The translations under genes and the position numbers were made by a program. From positions 122,994 through 186,993 of the forward strand of contig JACQYS010000010.1 in the NCBI GenBank assembly GCA_016208105.1: a DNA stretch of 64,000 nucleotides. Direction: 5' to 3'. Below are positions 7,926 to 16,081 of the stretch, piece after piece. Source of the DNA: Desulfovibrio sp. Lineage in GTDB: Bacteria > Desulfobacterota > Desulfovibrionia > Desulfovibrionales > Desulfovibrionaceae. The notes beneath the pieces were generated by a model. That model searched no databases and had not been told where the DNA came from. It saw nothing but the letters and a program-made list of their open reading frames with translations. Numbering within the stretch: the first letter of the stretch is position 1; each line of letters opens with the position of its first letter.

Positions 7926-9152
7926 TCACCACCCCATTTCGATGAACGTTTTGGTGACCACCGATCCCGCTCCGCCTGCGCCGCCTGCAGCATAGTTTCC
8001 AGTACCTCCTGCGCCTCCGGCAGCCTGAACTGTCCCCGAGTTGCTGCACGTCGGGGCAATGATGATAACAGTTCCTCCGCCGGATCCGCCTCCACCACAG
8101 GAATTGTTCGCCGCACTGCCGCCCGCCACTCCGTTGGCCTCAATTTTTCCACCGGCCAGTACAGTAGCAGACCCTCGACACACGATTGTCAGTCTTCCTC
8201 CAGTTCCATCACCTCCTGGGTTGGATGGAGCCCCGGAGGCCGCAAGTCCGCCAGGATTCCCAGCCCCACCGCAACCATATCCGGCAAGAGCGGAGTCCAT
8301 CCAATAACTGAGCGTATGCCAAAGAAAACCACCTCGACCTCCAGGGCCTGAGTATTTTGACTGGAGAGGCGCCCCTTCCATGACATAGCCTTCATATCCA
8401 CTGTTAGCGAAAGCGGCGCCAGATCCGGACCCTCCGGAATACGGGCTTCCATACCCGCCTCGGGCGGAATAATAGCTACCACCGCCAATTGTGTTGGATC
8501 CTCCGGTTCCACCGCCCCCCATGCCGCCATTCGTGCCAGCAACACCTATTACTCCTGTTCCCATAGAGTTGGGTGAACCTCCGGCCCCACAACCAGCCAC
8601 CTGCAAAAGTGAAACAGTCCCTGCCTGGGTGATGCCCAGATTGAACCCGAAGATCCCGCTCACCAATGCCTGCCAAGTTCCCTGGTCCCACAGCGCGAGG
8701 CCCAAATCCCTGATGACGGACAATGCCTTGGTTGGGGTGACCTGGTTTGAAACCAGCGTGATCTGACTAGGAATTCTAAAGTCCACGAACGGAAAGAATG
8801 GGTCATCGTTTGTGAGCACCCGCGCTCCGCGCGCGGTCATGTTCAGGCTGGCATTAGCCTTAACAGTGAGGCTGTCGCATATAATTGTCAGTCCCTTGCA
8901 CCGGTTCGAGGCGTTCAGGCTGGTGGGGGTTGTGCCGTCGCCCAGAGTGAGGTTGCCGTAGCGAACCACCTTCTCCGGCCCGTCCAGGAGCGTGGGGATG
9001 GTGTTGGCGCCGGTGAGGGTGACGTCTCCCTGCGAAGTGTAGAGCGAAAAGAAGTTGGACACGTTCTGCGAACCGGGAAAGAGCGTGATGGTCTGCGACC
9101 ACGGCTGCACGTCCTTTTTCTGTTCGCCGTATACCCCAAAACTCTGAGGCAT
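7926..9152 (-). CDS. Glycine-rich phage tail-fibre/adhesin (copy 1)
   Basis: The 408-residue protein has two parts. Residues 1-~170 (QPWSQTITLFPG, GDVTLTGANTIPTLLDGPEKVVRYGNLTLGDGT) are nearly shared with the protein at 9280. From ~190 on it is strongly glycine-rich (GGMGGGGTGGSNTIGGGS and similar), ending with the motif GGAGSVVTKTFIEMGW common to all four copies in this region. Runs of this kind resemble the polyglycine-II adhesins at the tips of some phage tail fibres (family knowledge). A role in host recognition is therefore likely. It is the last gene of the minus-strand array. Confidence 0.7.
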   Translation of the reverse strand: MPQSFGVYGEQKKDVQPWSQTITLFPGSQNVSNFFSLYTSQGDVTLTGANTIPTLLDGPEKVVRYGNLTLGDGTTPTSLNASNRCKGLTIICDSLTVKANASLNMTARGARVLTNDDPFFPFVDFRIPSQITLVSNQVTPTKALSVIRDLGLALWDQGTWQALVSGIFGFNLGITQAGTVSLLQVAGCGAGGSPNSMGTGVIGVAGTNGGMGGGGTGGSNTIGGGSYYSARGGYGSPYSGGSGSGAAFANSGYEGYVMEGAPLQSKYSGPGGRGGFLWHTLSYWMDSALAGYGCGGAGNPGGLAASGAPSNPGGDGTGGRLTIVCRGSATVLAGGKIEANGVAGGSAANNSCGGGGSGGGTVIIIAPTCSNSGTVQAAGGAGGTGNYAAGGAGGAGSVVTKTFIEMGW

Positions 9153-9279
9153 GGTGGTCTCCTGGGGATAAGGTGATATGGAGGGGGAAAGGTTTAGCTG
9201 ATTGGGTGAGGACGAAGGAGAGGTTGGCTATTGTTGGAGTAGCAGTCTGCCATACGTACCTGGAGATGATTCCCCTGGC

Positions 9280-10392
9280 TCACCAGCCCATGTCCGCGAA
9301 GGTCTTGGTCACAACGGAGCCTGCGCCACCATTATATCCGGATGAGCCAGTCCCACCTGGGCACTGCACGGTTCCGCTATTAGCATAGCTGGGAGTAATT
9401 ATTGAAACGTGACCACCGCCAGATGACCCACCGTAGGCACTTCCGGCTACTCCCCTGGACTCTATTTTTCCACCAGAGTGAATTGTGACAGCTGTTTTTG
9501 CAATAACAACCAACTTTCCGCCGACACCATTGCTTGCAGAGTTTCCCGGACATGGATTTCCTGCCCCTGCTCCGACACCCGTAGGAACAGACCAAGTGCC
9601 AGGGCCTGAATAAATATCTCTCCCATAGGCTTGGTTTGTTACGCTATACGCGCCAGCAGATTCGGCATAGGTTCCTCCAGTTCCGGAACCGCCACCGTAT
9701 GGCGTCCCGCTACCTCCCCCAGCTTGTATGTTATAATTACCTCCCCAGTTTACGTTGTATCCGCCGCCCCCTCCACCGCATCCACCATTTGTCCCAGTTC
9801 CACCTACCGCACCAACTCCCCCACCCCCACAGCCACTTGCTACTAGAAGTGCAACTGATCCAACTTGAGATACAGACAAGTTAAATCCAAGGAGCGACAA
9901 AAGCACAGACTGAAAAACTCCGGAGTCCCATGGGGCAATACCAGAGCGCCTAATCGTATCAATGGCACAACTGACACTTACTGATGAAGATGACAGCGTC
10001 ACCTGGAAGGGTATCTTGAAGTCAATGAACGGGAAAAACGGGTCATCTGTCCTGGTGATGCATGGCCCTCTGGCTGACATCCCCAATGTGGCGTTACTTT
10101 TTACAACTAGAGTGTCGCATAAAATAGTGAGCCCCTTGCACCGGTTCGAGGCGGTCAGGCTGGTGGCGATGGTTCCGTCGCCCAGGGTGAGGTTGCCGTA
10201 GCGGACCACCTTCTCCGGGCCGTCCGGGAGTGTGGGGATGGTGTTGGCGCCGGTAAGGGTGACGTCTCCCTGCGATTGGTAGAGGCCAAAGAAGGCCGAC
10301 ACGTCGCCTCCGCCCGGAAACAGGGTGATGGTCTTGGACCAGGGCTGCACGCCCTGCCCCGCTGCCGCTGATCTGGTGGAGTAGATGCTCAC
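9280..10392 (-). CDS. Glycine-rich phage tail-fibre/adhesin (copy 2)
   Basis: The 370-residue protein has an N-terminal half very like that of copy 1 (VQPWSKTITLFPGGGDVSAFFGLYQSQ, then the same GDVTLTGANTIPTL segment) and a divergent glycine-rich half (GGGGVGAVGGTGTNGGCGGGGGG), ending GGAGSVVTKTFADMGW. Only the extreme N-terminus and the glycine-rich half differ much from copy 1, suggesting duplication followed by diversification of the receptor-binding part. It follows the 133-residue gene by 28 bases. Confidence 0.7.
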   Translation of the reverse strand: MSIYSTRSAAAGQGVQPWSKTITLFPGGGDVSAFFGLYQSQGDVTLTGANTIPTLPDGPEKVVRYGNLTLGDGTIATSLTASNRCKGLTILCDTLVVKSNATLGMSARGPCITRTDDPFFPFIDFKIPFQVTLSSSSVSVSCAIDTIRRSGIAPWDSGVFQSVLLSLLGFNLSVSQVGSVALLVASGCGGGGVGAVGGTGTNGGCGGGGGGYNVNWGGNYNIQAGGGSGTPYGGGSGTGGTYAESAGAYSVTNQAYGRDIYSGPGTWSVPTGVGAGAGNPCPGNSASNGVGGKLVVIAKTAVTIHSGGKIESRGVAGSAYGGSSGGGHVSIITPSYANSGTVQCPGGTGSSGYNGGAGSVVTKTFADMGW

Positions 10393-10420
10393 GGGCGCTC
10401 CTTGCTGTCAATGCCGAACC

Positions 10421-10822
10421 CTACAGGGGAGCGGCTTCCATGATCAGGTCGATCTTGAGGCCTGCGGTCACCGCGGTCTTGGCCCGCACCCTGAGCTTCT
10501 CGCCCGGAGCCAGTGTCATGGCGTTGCCCAGGTTCAGGTCGTTCATGATGTCCTTCCAGCCCGCGCTGCCGTTGGTGCCCGAACCAGCCGGCACTTGTGA
10601 TTCGCCGTACACGTAGTCCGCTCCGGCAAGGGTGCGCGCGAACTGAAGGGTGACGGGGCCGGTGTCCGTGCTTGACGCGCGCAGGCGCCCCACCATCACC
10701 CCATTGGAATCGGCAGGCACGGTGTGGAGGTCCTTGAAGCTGGTGATGTCAGCGTTGGTCAGGGAAAGCGCTCCGGTAATGGCTGGAACGCCGGGAAAGG
10801 CGGGCTGGGAATTGGAACTCAT
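10421..10822 (-). CDS. Phage structural protein of unknown function
   Basis: The 133-residue protein is rich in small and polar residues with alternating beta-type segments (TGPVTLQFARTLAGADYVYGES, EKLRVRAKTAVTAGLKIDLIMEA). It has no signal peptide or membrane segment. It lies between the T7-type fibre N-terminal protein and adhesin copy 2 in the same direction, spaced 11 and 28 bases, so it is probably a fibre or baseplate component. I do not recognise a family. Confidence 0.6.
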   Translation of the reverse strand: MSSNSQPAFPGVPAITGALSLTNADITSFKDLHTVPADSNGVMVGRLRASSTDTGPVTLQFARTLAGADYVYGESQVPAGSGTNGSAGWKDIMNDLNLGNAMTLAPGEKLRVRAKTAVTAGLKIDLIMEAAPL

Positions 10823-10833
10823 GAGGCGTCCTC

Positions 10834-11487
10834 CTAATACATGAGGCAGGTGTAGTTCTGGGTTAAAAAGATGGATGAACCGGGGGTGACGGCGTTGGCC
10901 AGCTGGGTTTCCGGGACCTGTCCTGAGTTGTCCAGGGTGGCTACGCCCCCGGCTGCTCCTGGCGACACCGAAGCCGCCGATGCCGCAGCCTGTCCGGCGC
11001 TGGACGCCGCAGCCTGGGCGTTCATGGCTGCAGCTGCCGCATTGGCCGCGATCTGATCCGGGTCGATGGTACCGCTTAGGCTGCTGGTTTCGCCGACCTT
11101 CAGGCAGCGGTCGATCTGCTCCTGCTGCTGCTGGGAGATGCAGATCACCCGGTCCATGGCGTTCTCGATGACCTGTGCGGGGAAATCGTCGTTTTCCACC
11201 CAGTCGGTGCTCTGGGTGAGAGGAATCACCCGCTTGACCAGGAGCTTCTCGCCGGTGGCCGGCGGGGTTTCGGCCTGCTCGCCCTGCAAAATGACGCTGC
11301 CGCCAGTATCCGACCCCACTCCCGATACCTTGTAGTCGGTGCTCAGAACCAGGACGTTCTCCACGCCGTCCACGGCCCGGCGGACCACCACCAGGTCGGT
11401 GGGGGAGAAAATCTTGAAAGTGTACGGGTAGACCGTGCCGCCGGTGCCTGAATACAGGACCTTGTTAACCTGGGAAGCTATAGTCAT
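10834..11487 (-). CDS. Tail-fibre protein with T7 gp17-like N-terminal domain
   Basis: The 217-residue protein begins TIASQVNKVLYSGTGGTVYPYTFKIFSPTDLVVVRR, the pattern of the particle-attachment domain of podovirus fibre proteins. An alanine-rich segment (IAANAAAAAMNAQAAASSAGQAAASAASVSPG, described here only by position ~145-175) and GGVATLDNSGQVPETQL follow, typical of fibre shafts. The receptor-binding part is absent, so it probably acts as an adaptor to which the adhesins downstream attach. The ATG at 11485-11487 lies just after an AT-rich promoter-like stretch with AAAAAGGTAC upstream. Confidence 0.75.
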   Translation of the reverse strand: MTIASQVNKVLYSGTGGTVYPYTFKIFSPTDLVVVRRAVDGVENVLVLSTDYKVSGVGSDTGGSVILQGEQAETPPATGEKLLVKRVIPLTQSTDWVENDDFPAQVIENAMDRVICISQQQQEQIDRCLKVGETSSLSGTIDPDQIAANAAAAAMNAQAAASSAGQAAASAASVSPGAAGGVATLDNSGQVPETQLANAVTPGSSIFLTQNYTCLMY

Positions 11488-11685
11488 TGCGCTTGTACCT
11501 TTTTAATGATATGTATTTATCGTATTTTTATTGATTACAGCGAAGTTTGTTTTTGGTTCGTTTACCCGGCCAAGTGAGTGGGCGTGGAGCCCAAGAGGGC
11601 TGGAAGGATTCTCCCGGTGCCAGTTTGTTTGGGCTTTCACCTGACGGCTTGGCTGAGCCGTTACAATGAGCAGCGGAGGTAGGGT

Positions 11686-11835
11686 ATGACTGGCGAGAGA
11701 TACTTCTATTATGTGGTTGGGGGGGCGCTCGGCGGTGGCATGGTCTACGGCATACTGTTGTACGCGGTGGTCTGGGTATGTCTGTACTTCACCCAAAACG
11801 CTATGTTGTTAAGAATCTTCCACTCAAATGCGTGA
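11686..11835 (+). CDS. 49-residue single-span membrane protein
   Basis: A short open frame starts at ATG 11686 with a strong GGAGG site eight bases upstream. It encodes MTGERYFYYVVGGALGGGM and then a hydrophobic segment (VYGILLYAVVWVCLYF) with a short polar tail. It overlaps the start of the lipoprotein gene by eight bases, so the two are likely co-translated. It runs against the surrounding phage genes. A small inverted repeat (ACGGCT/AGCCGT, 11644-11661) lies just upstream of the ribosome site. Function unknown; small phage membrane proteins of this kind can act in superinfection exclusion (inference). Confidence 0.6.
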   Translation: MTGERYFYYVVGGALGGGMVYGILLYAVVWVCLYFTQNAMLLRIFHSNA

Positions 11836-12199
11836 CCTTGTGTTGATCCTGTTGTGCGCCCTGCTCGCCTCATGCGCCACGGAGAAGAGATTCAGGGAGA
11901 ATATGGATTCTTGGATCGGTGCTTCCAGAGGCGGCTTGATAAGGAACATGGGAGTTCCGGACAAATCGGTCGTGGACGGAGATACCGAGTACTTCGTCTA
12001 TAAGCGGTTCGATCAACGCTACATCGCTCCCACCCCTACCACGTACATTCCCGTTGATTATGGGTACGGAAACAAATTCACCAGCGTGATCCCGGGAACT
12101 CCTGGCGGGATGAGAACAGATTGGTGCGACATGACCTTCACCATCAGGGGGGACAGGGTGACGGCCTGGTCCGCCAAAGGGAACGATTGCCGGGATTGA
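11828..12199 (+). CDS. SmpA-like lipoprotein within prophage
   Basis: The 123-residue protein has a lipoprotein signal ending LLASC (Cys16). The mature part (MDSWIGASRGGLIRNMGVPD, then TEYFVYKRF) follows the helix/G-x-P/strand pattern of SmpA-type lipoproteins, and the C-terminal part has two cysteines (WCDMTF and NDCRD) that could form a disulfide. It is on the plus strand between two minus-strand fibre genes and overlaps the 49-residue gene before it. A lipoprotein expressed from a lysogen could mask a phage receptor; that is a hypothesis. Confidence 0.75.
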   Translation: MRDLVLILLCALLASCATEKRFRENMDSWIGASRGGLIRNMGVPDKSVVDGDTEYFVYKRFDQRYIAPTPTTYIPVDYGYGNKFTSVIPGTPGGMRTDWCDMTFTIRGDRVTAWSAKGNDCRD

Positions 12200-12248
12200 T
12201 TCATTATCAGGGCGGTTCCGGCCGCTGGAGGTGCGAGGTTGTGGGAGC

Positions 12249-13436
12249 CTACCAGCCCATCTGGGCGAAGGTTTTGGTGACCACGGAGCCCGTGCCTCCC
12301 GCGCCGCCCGCAGCACCGTGTGTCGTATACGTCCCGCCGGTTCCACCGTTGGCCCGGACTGTCCCGTTGTTTGTGTAGTTACCGAGTGTGATGATTGACA
12401 CATGGCCGCCGCCTGACCCAGCCCCTGCATATTGGTACAGGCGAGTGGCGTCCCCGCCGCCGTTTTTACCATCAGCCTGAATAACTCCGCCGGCATTTAT
12501 TGTGACGTTCCCCTTCACGATGACCCGGAGGATTCCCCCGGTTCCGTCCTGGGCGGAGGTCCAGGTTGTCTGGTATCCGACCCCGTACATGGCGCCCTGC
12601 AAGTTCCCCGCACCTGCGTATGAGCACCAGGAATCTCCGGCCCCGGACGAATAGCCGTCCCCGCCCTTTCCGCCGAACTGGTCGGCATCGAGCTGCACAG
12701 CAAGATTGCTGTAATCTATCGGAAGTCCTGATCCGCCGCCGGAACCGCCTCCCCAGGGATTGGCCTTGCCCCCGACCCCACTGATGCCCCAGCTCCAGCT
12801 GGCTCCGCCGCCTCCTCCACCACCTGTTCCGCCATTGGTTCCAGCCGCACCGACATTGCCTGTCCTCTGGTTGCCGGCGGAACCGCCAACCATCTCCATT
12901 TTGGCTCCCCCACCTCCACACCCTGCCGCACTCAGCAGCACCAAAGCCCCGCCTTGGCTAAACGTGGCCGTGACCCCCATATTCTTCGACCAATCGTCCC
13001 AGAACCAGCAGTCGGTCACGTCGATGGCGTTATCCCGCAAGTACTTGAGCACATCGGCAAGCCTCAGGTACTTCGAGGAGATGTCGATGCTAATGGGTAT
13101 ATATCCGTCGTAGAGTCCCATGGCGGCGCTGCCGCGTGCTCCACGGGCCGTCATGCTTATGCCCCCGCCCGAGTTTATTGTCAGGTCGCCGTCCACCAGC
13201 ACGGTGAGCGACCGGCAGCGGTTGGTGGTTGTGAGCGTATGGTTGAGCGTCAGGTTGTTGTAGCGCGCCACCACGCCCGGGCCGTCCTGCACGGCGGGAA
13301 TGAAGACTGGCGCAGTGGACACCATGTCTCCTTGGGAGTCGTAAAAGTTAAAGAGGGATTTTCCGACGACCAGGGTGTTGATCCACGGCTGCACGCCATG
13401 GCTCTGTGCGCCGTAAACTCCGAAACTCTGCGGCAT
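12249..13436 (-). CDS. Glycine-rich phage tail-fibre/adhesin (copy 3)
   Basis: The 395-residue protein shares its start (MPQSFGVYGAQSHGVQPW) with copy 1 and its ending GTGSVVTKTFAQMGW with all copies. The middle differs (KYLRLADVLKYLRDNAIDVTD), and the glycine-rich half carries its own pattern (GGTGGGGGGGASWSWGISG). The layout, conserved N-terminal attachment part, variable glycine-rich part and conserved C-terminal end, fits exchangeable receptor-binding proteins. It lies about 50 bases after the plus-strand lipoprotein gene, convergent with it. Confidence 0.7.
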   Translation of the reverse strand: MPQSFGVYGAQSHGVQPWINTLVVGKSLFNFYDSQGDMVSTAPVFIPAVQDGPGVVARYNNLTLNHTLTTTNRCRSLTVLVDGDLTINSGGGISMTARGARGSAAMGLYDGYIPISIDISSKYLRLADVLKYLRDNAIDVTDCWFWDDWSKNMGVTATFSQGGALVLLSAAGCGGGGAKMEMVGGSAGNQRTGNVGAAGTNGGTGGGGGGGASWSWGISGVGGKANPWGGGSGGGSGLPIDYSNLAVQLDADQFGGKGGDGYSSGAGDSWCSYAGAGNLQGAMYGVGYQTTWTSAQDGTGGILRVIVKGNVTINAGGVIQADGKNGGGDATRLYQYAGAGSGGGHVSIITLGNYTNNGTVRANGGTGGTYTTHGAAGGAGGTGSVVTKTFAQMGW

Positions 13437-13571
13437 GATGTCTCCTGCGGTTGATCCCGAATGTGACTGAGGTCTGAAAGAGCCTCTCGATTCCGGCGGT
13501 GAAGTGCCGCCAAGGGCAGAGGGGAATATTTGAGGATGATTGCTGTCTGCCGGGCAGATGTATCAGATCAT

Positions 13572-14090
13572 TTACGGGGCGAGTATCAGTGCGGCCCGGT
13601 CCTGGGTCAGAAGGCCCTTGGACACCAGGAGCTCGACGTACTCCACGGTCACCGGGTTGGTCAGGTCCACCTGGCTTGCCTTGTCCAGGACGGTCTTGGC
13701 GTCCTCCACGTCCACGTCGGTCTTCATGGCCGCCAGGATGGCCTTGCGCTCGTCCTGGGTGAACCGGATGGCGAACTCGTACGGAGAGAGAACGGTCGGC
13801 TTGGCCGCCGCCAGGACCGGGGCCTCGGGTGCCACCCATGCCTTCACTTCGTCCCAGGACGCTGGCGCGAAAAGGCCCACGTCCTGGTCGCCGTTTTTGA
13901 AGGTCACGTACGGGTAGCCTGGGATGTTGGGGTTTATGGCCACGTTCTGGATGTGATGCCCGGTTATGGTCACGCTGTCCCCGTTCACGCTTAAAATCTG
14001 CATGCCGGTGTTCAGAGGCTCCGCGCCAAGGGCCGCCACAAGATCGCGGGAGGCCTCAACCTGAGTGCTATGAAAGATATGATAGTCCAT
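13572..14090 (-). CDS. Phage protein of unknown function, fibre-associated
   Basis: The 172-residue protein has a beta-rich N-terminal half (NTGMQILSVNGDSVTITGHH, YPYVTFKNGDQDVGLF) and a helical C-terminal half (FTQDERKAILAAMKTDVDVEDAKT). No signal peptide or membrane segment. It starts three bases after the stop of the truncated fibre remnant, in the same direction, consistent with a fibre chaperone or assembly protein. I do not recognise a family. Confidence 0.6.
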   Translation of the reverse strand: MDYHIFHSTQVEASRDLVAALGAEPLNTGMQILSVNGDSVTITGHHIQNVAINPNIPGYPYVTFKNGDQDVGLFAPASWDEVKAWVAPEAPVLAAAKPTVLSPYEFAIRFTQDERKAILAAMKTDVDVEDAKTVLDKASQVDLTNPVTVEYVELLVSKGLLTQDRAALILAP

Positions 14091-14093
14091 TGT

Positions 14094-14480
14094 TTACCAT
14101 CCCATTTCGATAAAGGTTTTGGTTACTACCGAGCCAGCGCCGCCTGGGCCGCCGGCACCCCAACCATTGTTGGAGTTGCCCCCTGCCCCGCCTGCGGCCT
14201 GGACGGTCCCGTTGTTCTGGTACTGTGTGCCGGACGGGGTGATGACGCTTATGTGCCCGCCTCCGGAGCCGCCTCCGCCACCATATCCGGCTGCACCGCC
14301 AACCATGCCGTTCGCTTCTATCTTCCCGCCGGATTCCACGGTGAGCAAACCTTTGCAGATTACCACCAGCTTGCCGCCGCAGCCGTTGCCGATGGTCTGG
14401 ATTCCATCGGCTGTTCCGGCCGGGCCGCCGGGGTTTCCGGCACCGCCAGCTCCGTTGTAAGATGCGCTTTCATCCGCGTA
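14094..14480 (-). pseudogene. 5'-truncated glycine-rich tail-fibre remnant (copy 4)
   Basis: The reading frame encodes the last ~125 residues of an adhesin like copies 1-3: GAGGAGNPGGPAG, GCGGKLVVICKGLLTVESGGKIE, and the ending GGAGSVVTKTFIEMGW. Upstream of about 14480 the frame continues without resemblance to the other copies, and no start codon with a ribosome site precedes it. A GTG at 14366 could initiate only a 90-residue piece. The break lies next to the inserted deaminase gene. Confidence 0.75.
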
Positions 14481-14747
14481 TGCGCTGCGTTGTGAGTGTG
14501 AGATCCGGCCGGGTTCGGCTGTTTGGCGTTCGGGGCTCGGCCTCTTGGAGATACCCTTGAGGCCATATTAATTCGAACAGAACCAACTCTCTCTTGCCGA
14601 CCGGTTGCCGTGGGCCTGAAACTGAGGCAATGATGGGAATGGATCCACAGCTGACGCCGCCCTTGACCAAGGGCCGGCTCTCTCCGGCGGACTGGGTCGT
14701 CCTGTGTGTTTGCTGGCACTGAGACACAACTCAAGCGAGGCTAGAAC

Positions 14748-15374
14748 ATGCAAAAGTCAAAACGCGATTTCTTAAAAGCTACGGCAACAATCGGAGCGTT
14801 TCTTTTTTCCACGGCGGTCACCCTACCGGCACGTCATGCGCTTGCTGCGGAAAAGACCGGGTCCGAAGATTGGAAACCATCTTCGGACACACGTAGGTTT
14901 CCCCTCGATTATCAGCAGATCCTGAAACATCTGAGGGCTGCGAATGATGTCGCCAAGGAAGCGGCGGAATTTGGCCATCACCCATTTGGCGCGGTACTGG
15001 TGGCACCGGATGGCGAGAAAGTGCTGATGAAACAGGGAAATCTGAACTCGATTCAGCATGCCGAAACAGAACTGTCGCGGCGGGCGTTTGCGCAGTACAA
15101 TCCGGAGTACTTGTGGAGATGCACCCTGGTGACAACGTTCGAACCGTGCGTCATGTGCGCCGGAAACGTTTATTGGGCCAACATCGGAAACCTGGTCTAC
15201 GGCGTTGAGGAAACCACATTGAAAAAACTGACCGGCGCCAGCAAGGACAACCCCACCATGAACCTGCCGTGTCGTACGGTCTATAAAACGGGACAAAAGC
15301 CCATCCTGGTGGTGGGTCCTTTTCCGGAACTGGAAGACGAATTGGTCGCCCCCCACAGGACCTTCTGGAAATGA
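14748..15374 (+). CDS. Exported nucleoside/guanine deaminase-like protein
   Basis: The 208-residue protein starts with a TAT-like signal (KSKRDFLKATATIG, hydrophobic core, cut after AHALA-type segment near residue 33). The mature part is a cytidine/deoxycytidylate-deaminase-fold domain with zinc motif HAE at 104-106 and PCVMC at 133-137, the signature of nucleoside, guanine and tRNA-adenosine deaminases. Most such enzymes are cytoplasmic; export is unusual. The gene is opposite to the phage genes around it, with GAGG nine bases before the ATG and its own terminator, so it looks like independently expressed cargo. Substrate unknown. Confidence 0.85.
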   Translation: MQKSKRDFLKATATIGAFLFSTAVTLPARHALAAEKTGSEDWKPSSDTRRFPLDYQQILKHLRAANDVAKEAAEFGHHPFGAVLVAPDGEKVLMKQGNLNSIQHAETELSRRAFAQYNPEYLWRCTLVTTFEPCVMCAGNVYWANIGNLVYGVEETTLKKLTGASKDNPTMNLPCRTVYKTGQKPILVVGPFPELEDELVAPHRTFWK

Positions 15375-15395
15375 AGCAATCTGCTAGATATTGAA

Positions 15396-15427
15396 GGAGA
15401 GGAGCCTTCATTGCTCCTCTCCCCTTT
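15396..15427 (+). terminator. Intrinsic terminator of the deaminase gene
   Basis: A 10-bp stem GGAGAGGAGC/GCTCCTCTCC with a 7-base loop is followed by CCTTTT, 22 bases after the stop codon. Confidence 0.85.
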
Positions 15428-15468
15428 TGCGCGGCGGCTTAAGGCCGCAAACGCGCTCGCTCACACAC

Positions 15469-16080
15469 CTAGGTGGCCTTGTACTCGTTCTCCGGGTCGT
15501 CCAGGGCCAGAAGGCTCGAACCGGCCGGAAACTTCACGCTCCCCTTGATAAGCTTGGTGAGCCGTGCTTGCCGGGCCTGGTCCCTGGCCGCCTGGTCTCC
15601 GGCGGCCGCCGTGGTGAGCCGGGTTTTCTCCAATTCCGTGCGCTGGGCCAGCAGAAGCTCCTGCTGGGCCTGGGAGAGCTTGCGGCTCTGGGCCGAGGCC
15701 TTGGCCATCCGGTCCGAGAGGTAGTCGCTGGCCCGCTGGGCGGCCAGGGCGCTTATGTTCGAGGGGGACCACTCTATCTTGCCGTAGTCCACGCCCTGTT
15801 TGGCCAGGATGTCGTAGTCCGGGTCGGGAAGGCGCCCCTGGGCGTTGGCCCGGATGACAGCATCGGTGACGTTCCTGGTAAGCTCCTGCGGATCTTGGGG
15901 CTGCATGGACCTGGCCACCTTGGACACTTCATTCGAATACCAGGCGTCCAGGCGGCTGTTGCCGAACTGGTCGTCCTCGTAGAGCATGGGGTTTTCCTCC
16001 CGGCTGGGAGGGGTGATCTGGGAGATCTTCGTGTTCATGTCGTCGATCGATACGTCCTGAAATCCGCCGCCGCCTGCCAT
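15469..16080 (-). CDS. Phage protein downstream of terminase, coiled-coil rich
   Basis: From ATG 16080 the protein has 203 residues. The start follows GGAGG in the end of the terminase gene and lies one base beyond the terminase stop. Residues ~110-180 are rich in Ala, Gln, Arg and Glu (AKASAQSRKLSQAQQELLLAQRTELEKTR) and predict a long coiled coil. There is no enzymatic motif. In phage genomes this position often holds the portal gene or a small head gene; this is not a portal by length. A scaffold or internal protein role is possible. The next gene on this strand is lost or interrupted. Confidence 0.65.
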   Translation of the reverse strand: MAGGGGFQDVSIDDMNTKISQITPPSREENPMLYEDDQFGNSRLDAWYSNEVSKVARSMQPQDPQELTRNVTDAVIRANAQGRLPDPDYDILAKQGVDYGKIEWSPSNISALAAQRASDYLSDRMAKASAQSRKLSQAQQELLLAQRTELEKTRLTTAAAGDQAARDQARQARLTKLIKGSVKFPAGSSLLALDDPENEYKAT

Positions 16081-16081
16081 G

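Noticed and set aside
11503..11796. 97-codon minus-strand frame before the T7-type fibre gene
   Set aside because: It lies opposite the short plus-strand membrane-protein gene that has a good ribosome site, and shows no protein-like features of its own.
7926..14480. Diversity-generating retroelement acting on the adhesins
   Set aside because: No reverse transcriptase and no template/variable repeat pair with adenine-directed changes were seen.
14360..14734. 124-codon minus-strand frame at the fibre/deaminase junction
   Set aside because: It overlaps the fibre remnant in another frame, is rich in Arg/Pro/His as expected of a shadow frame, and has no ribosome site.
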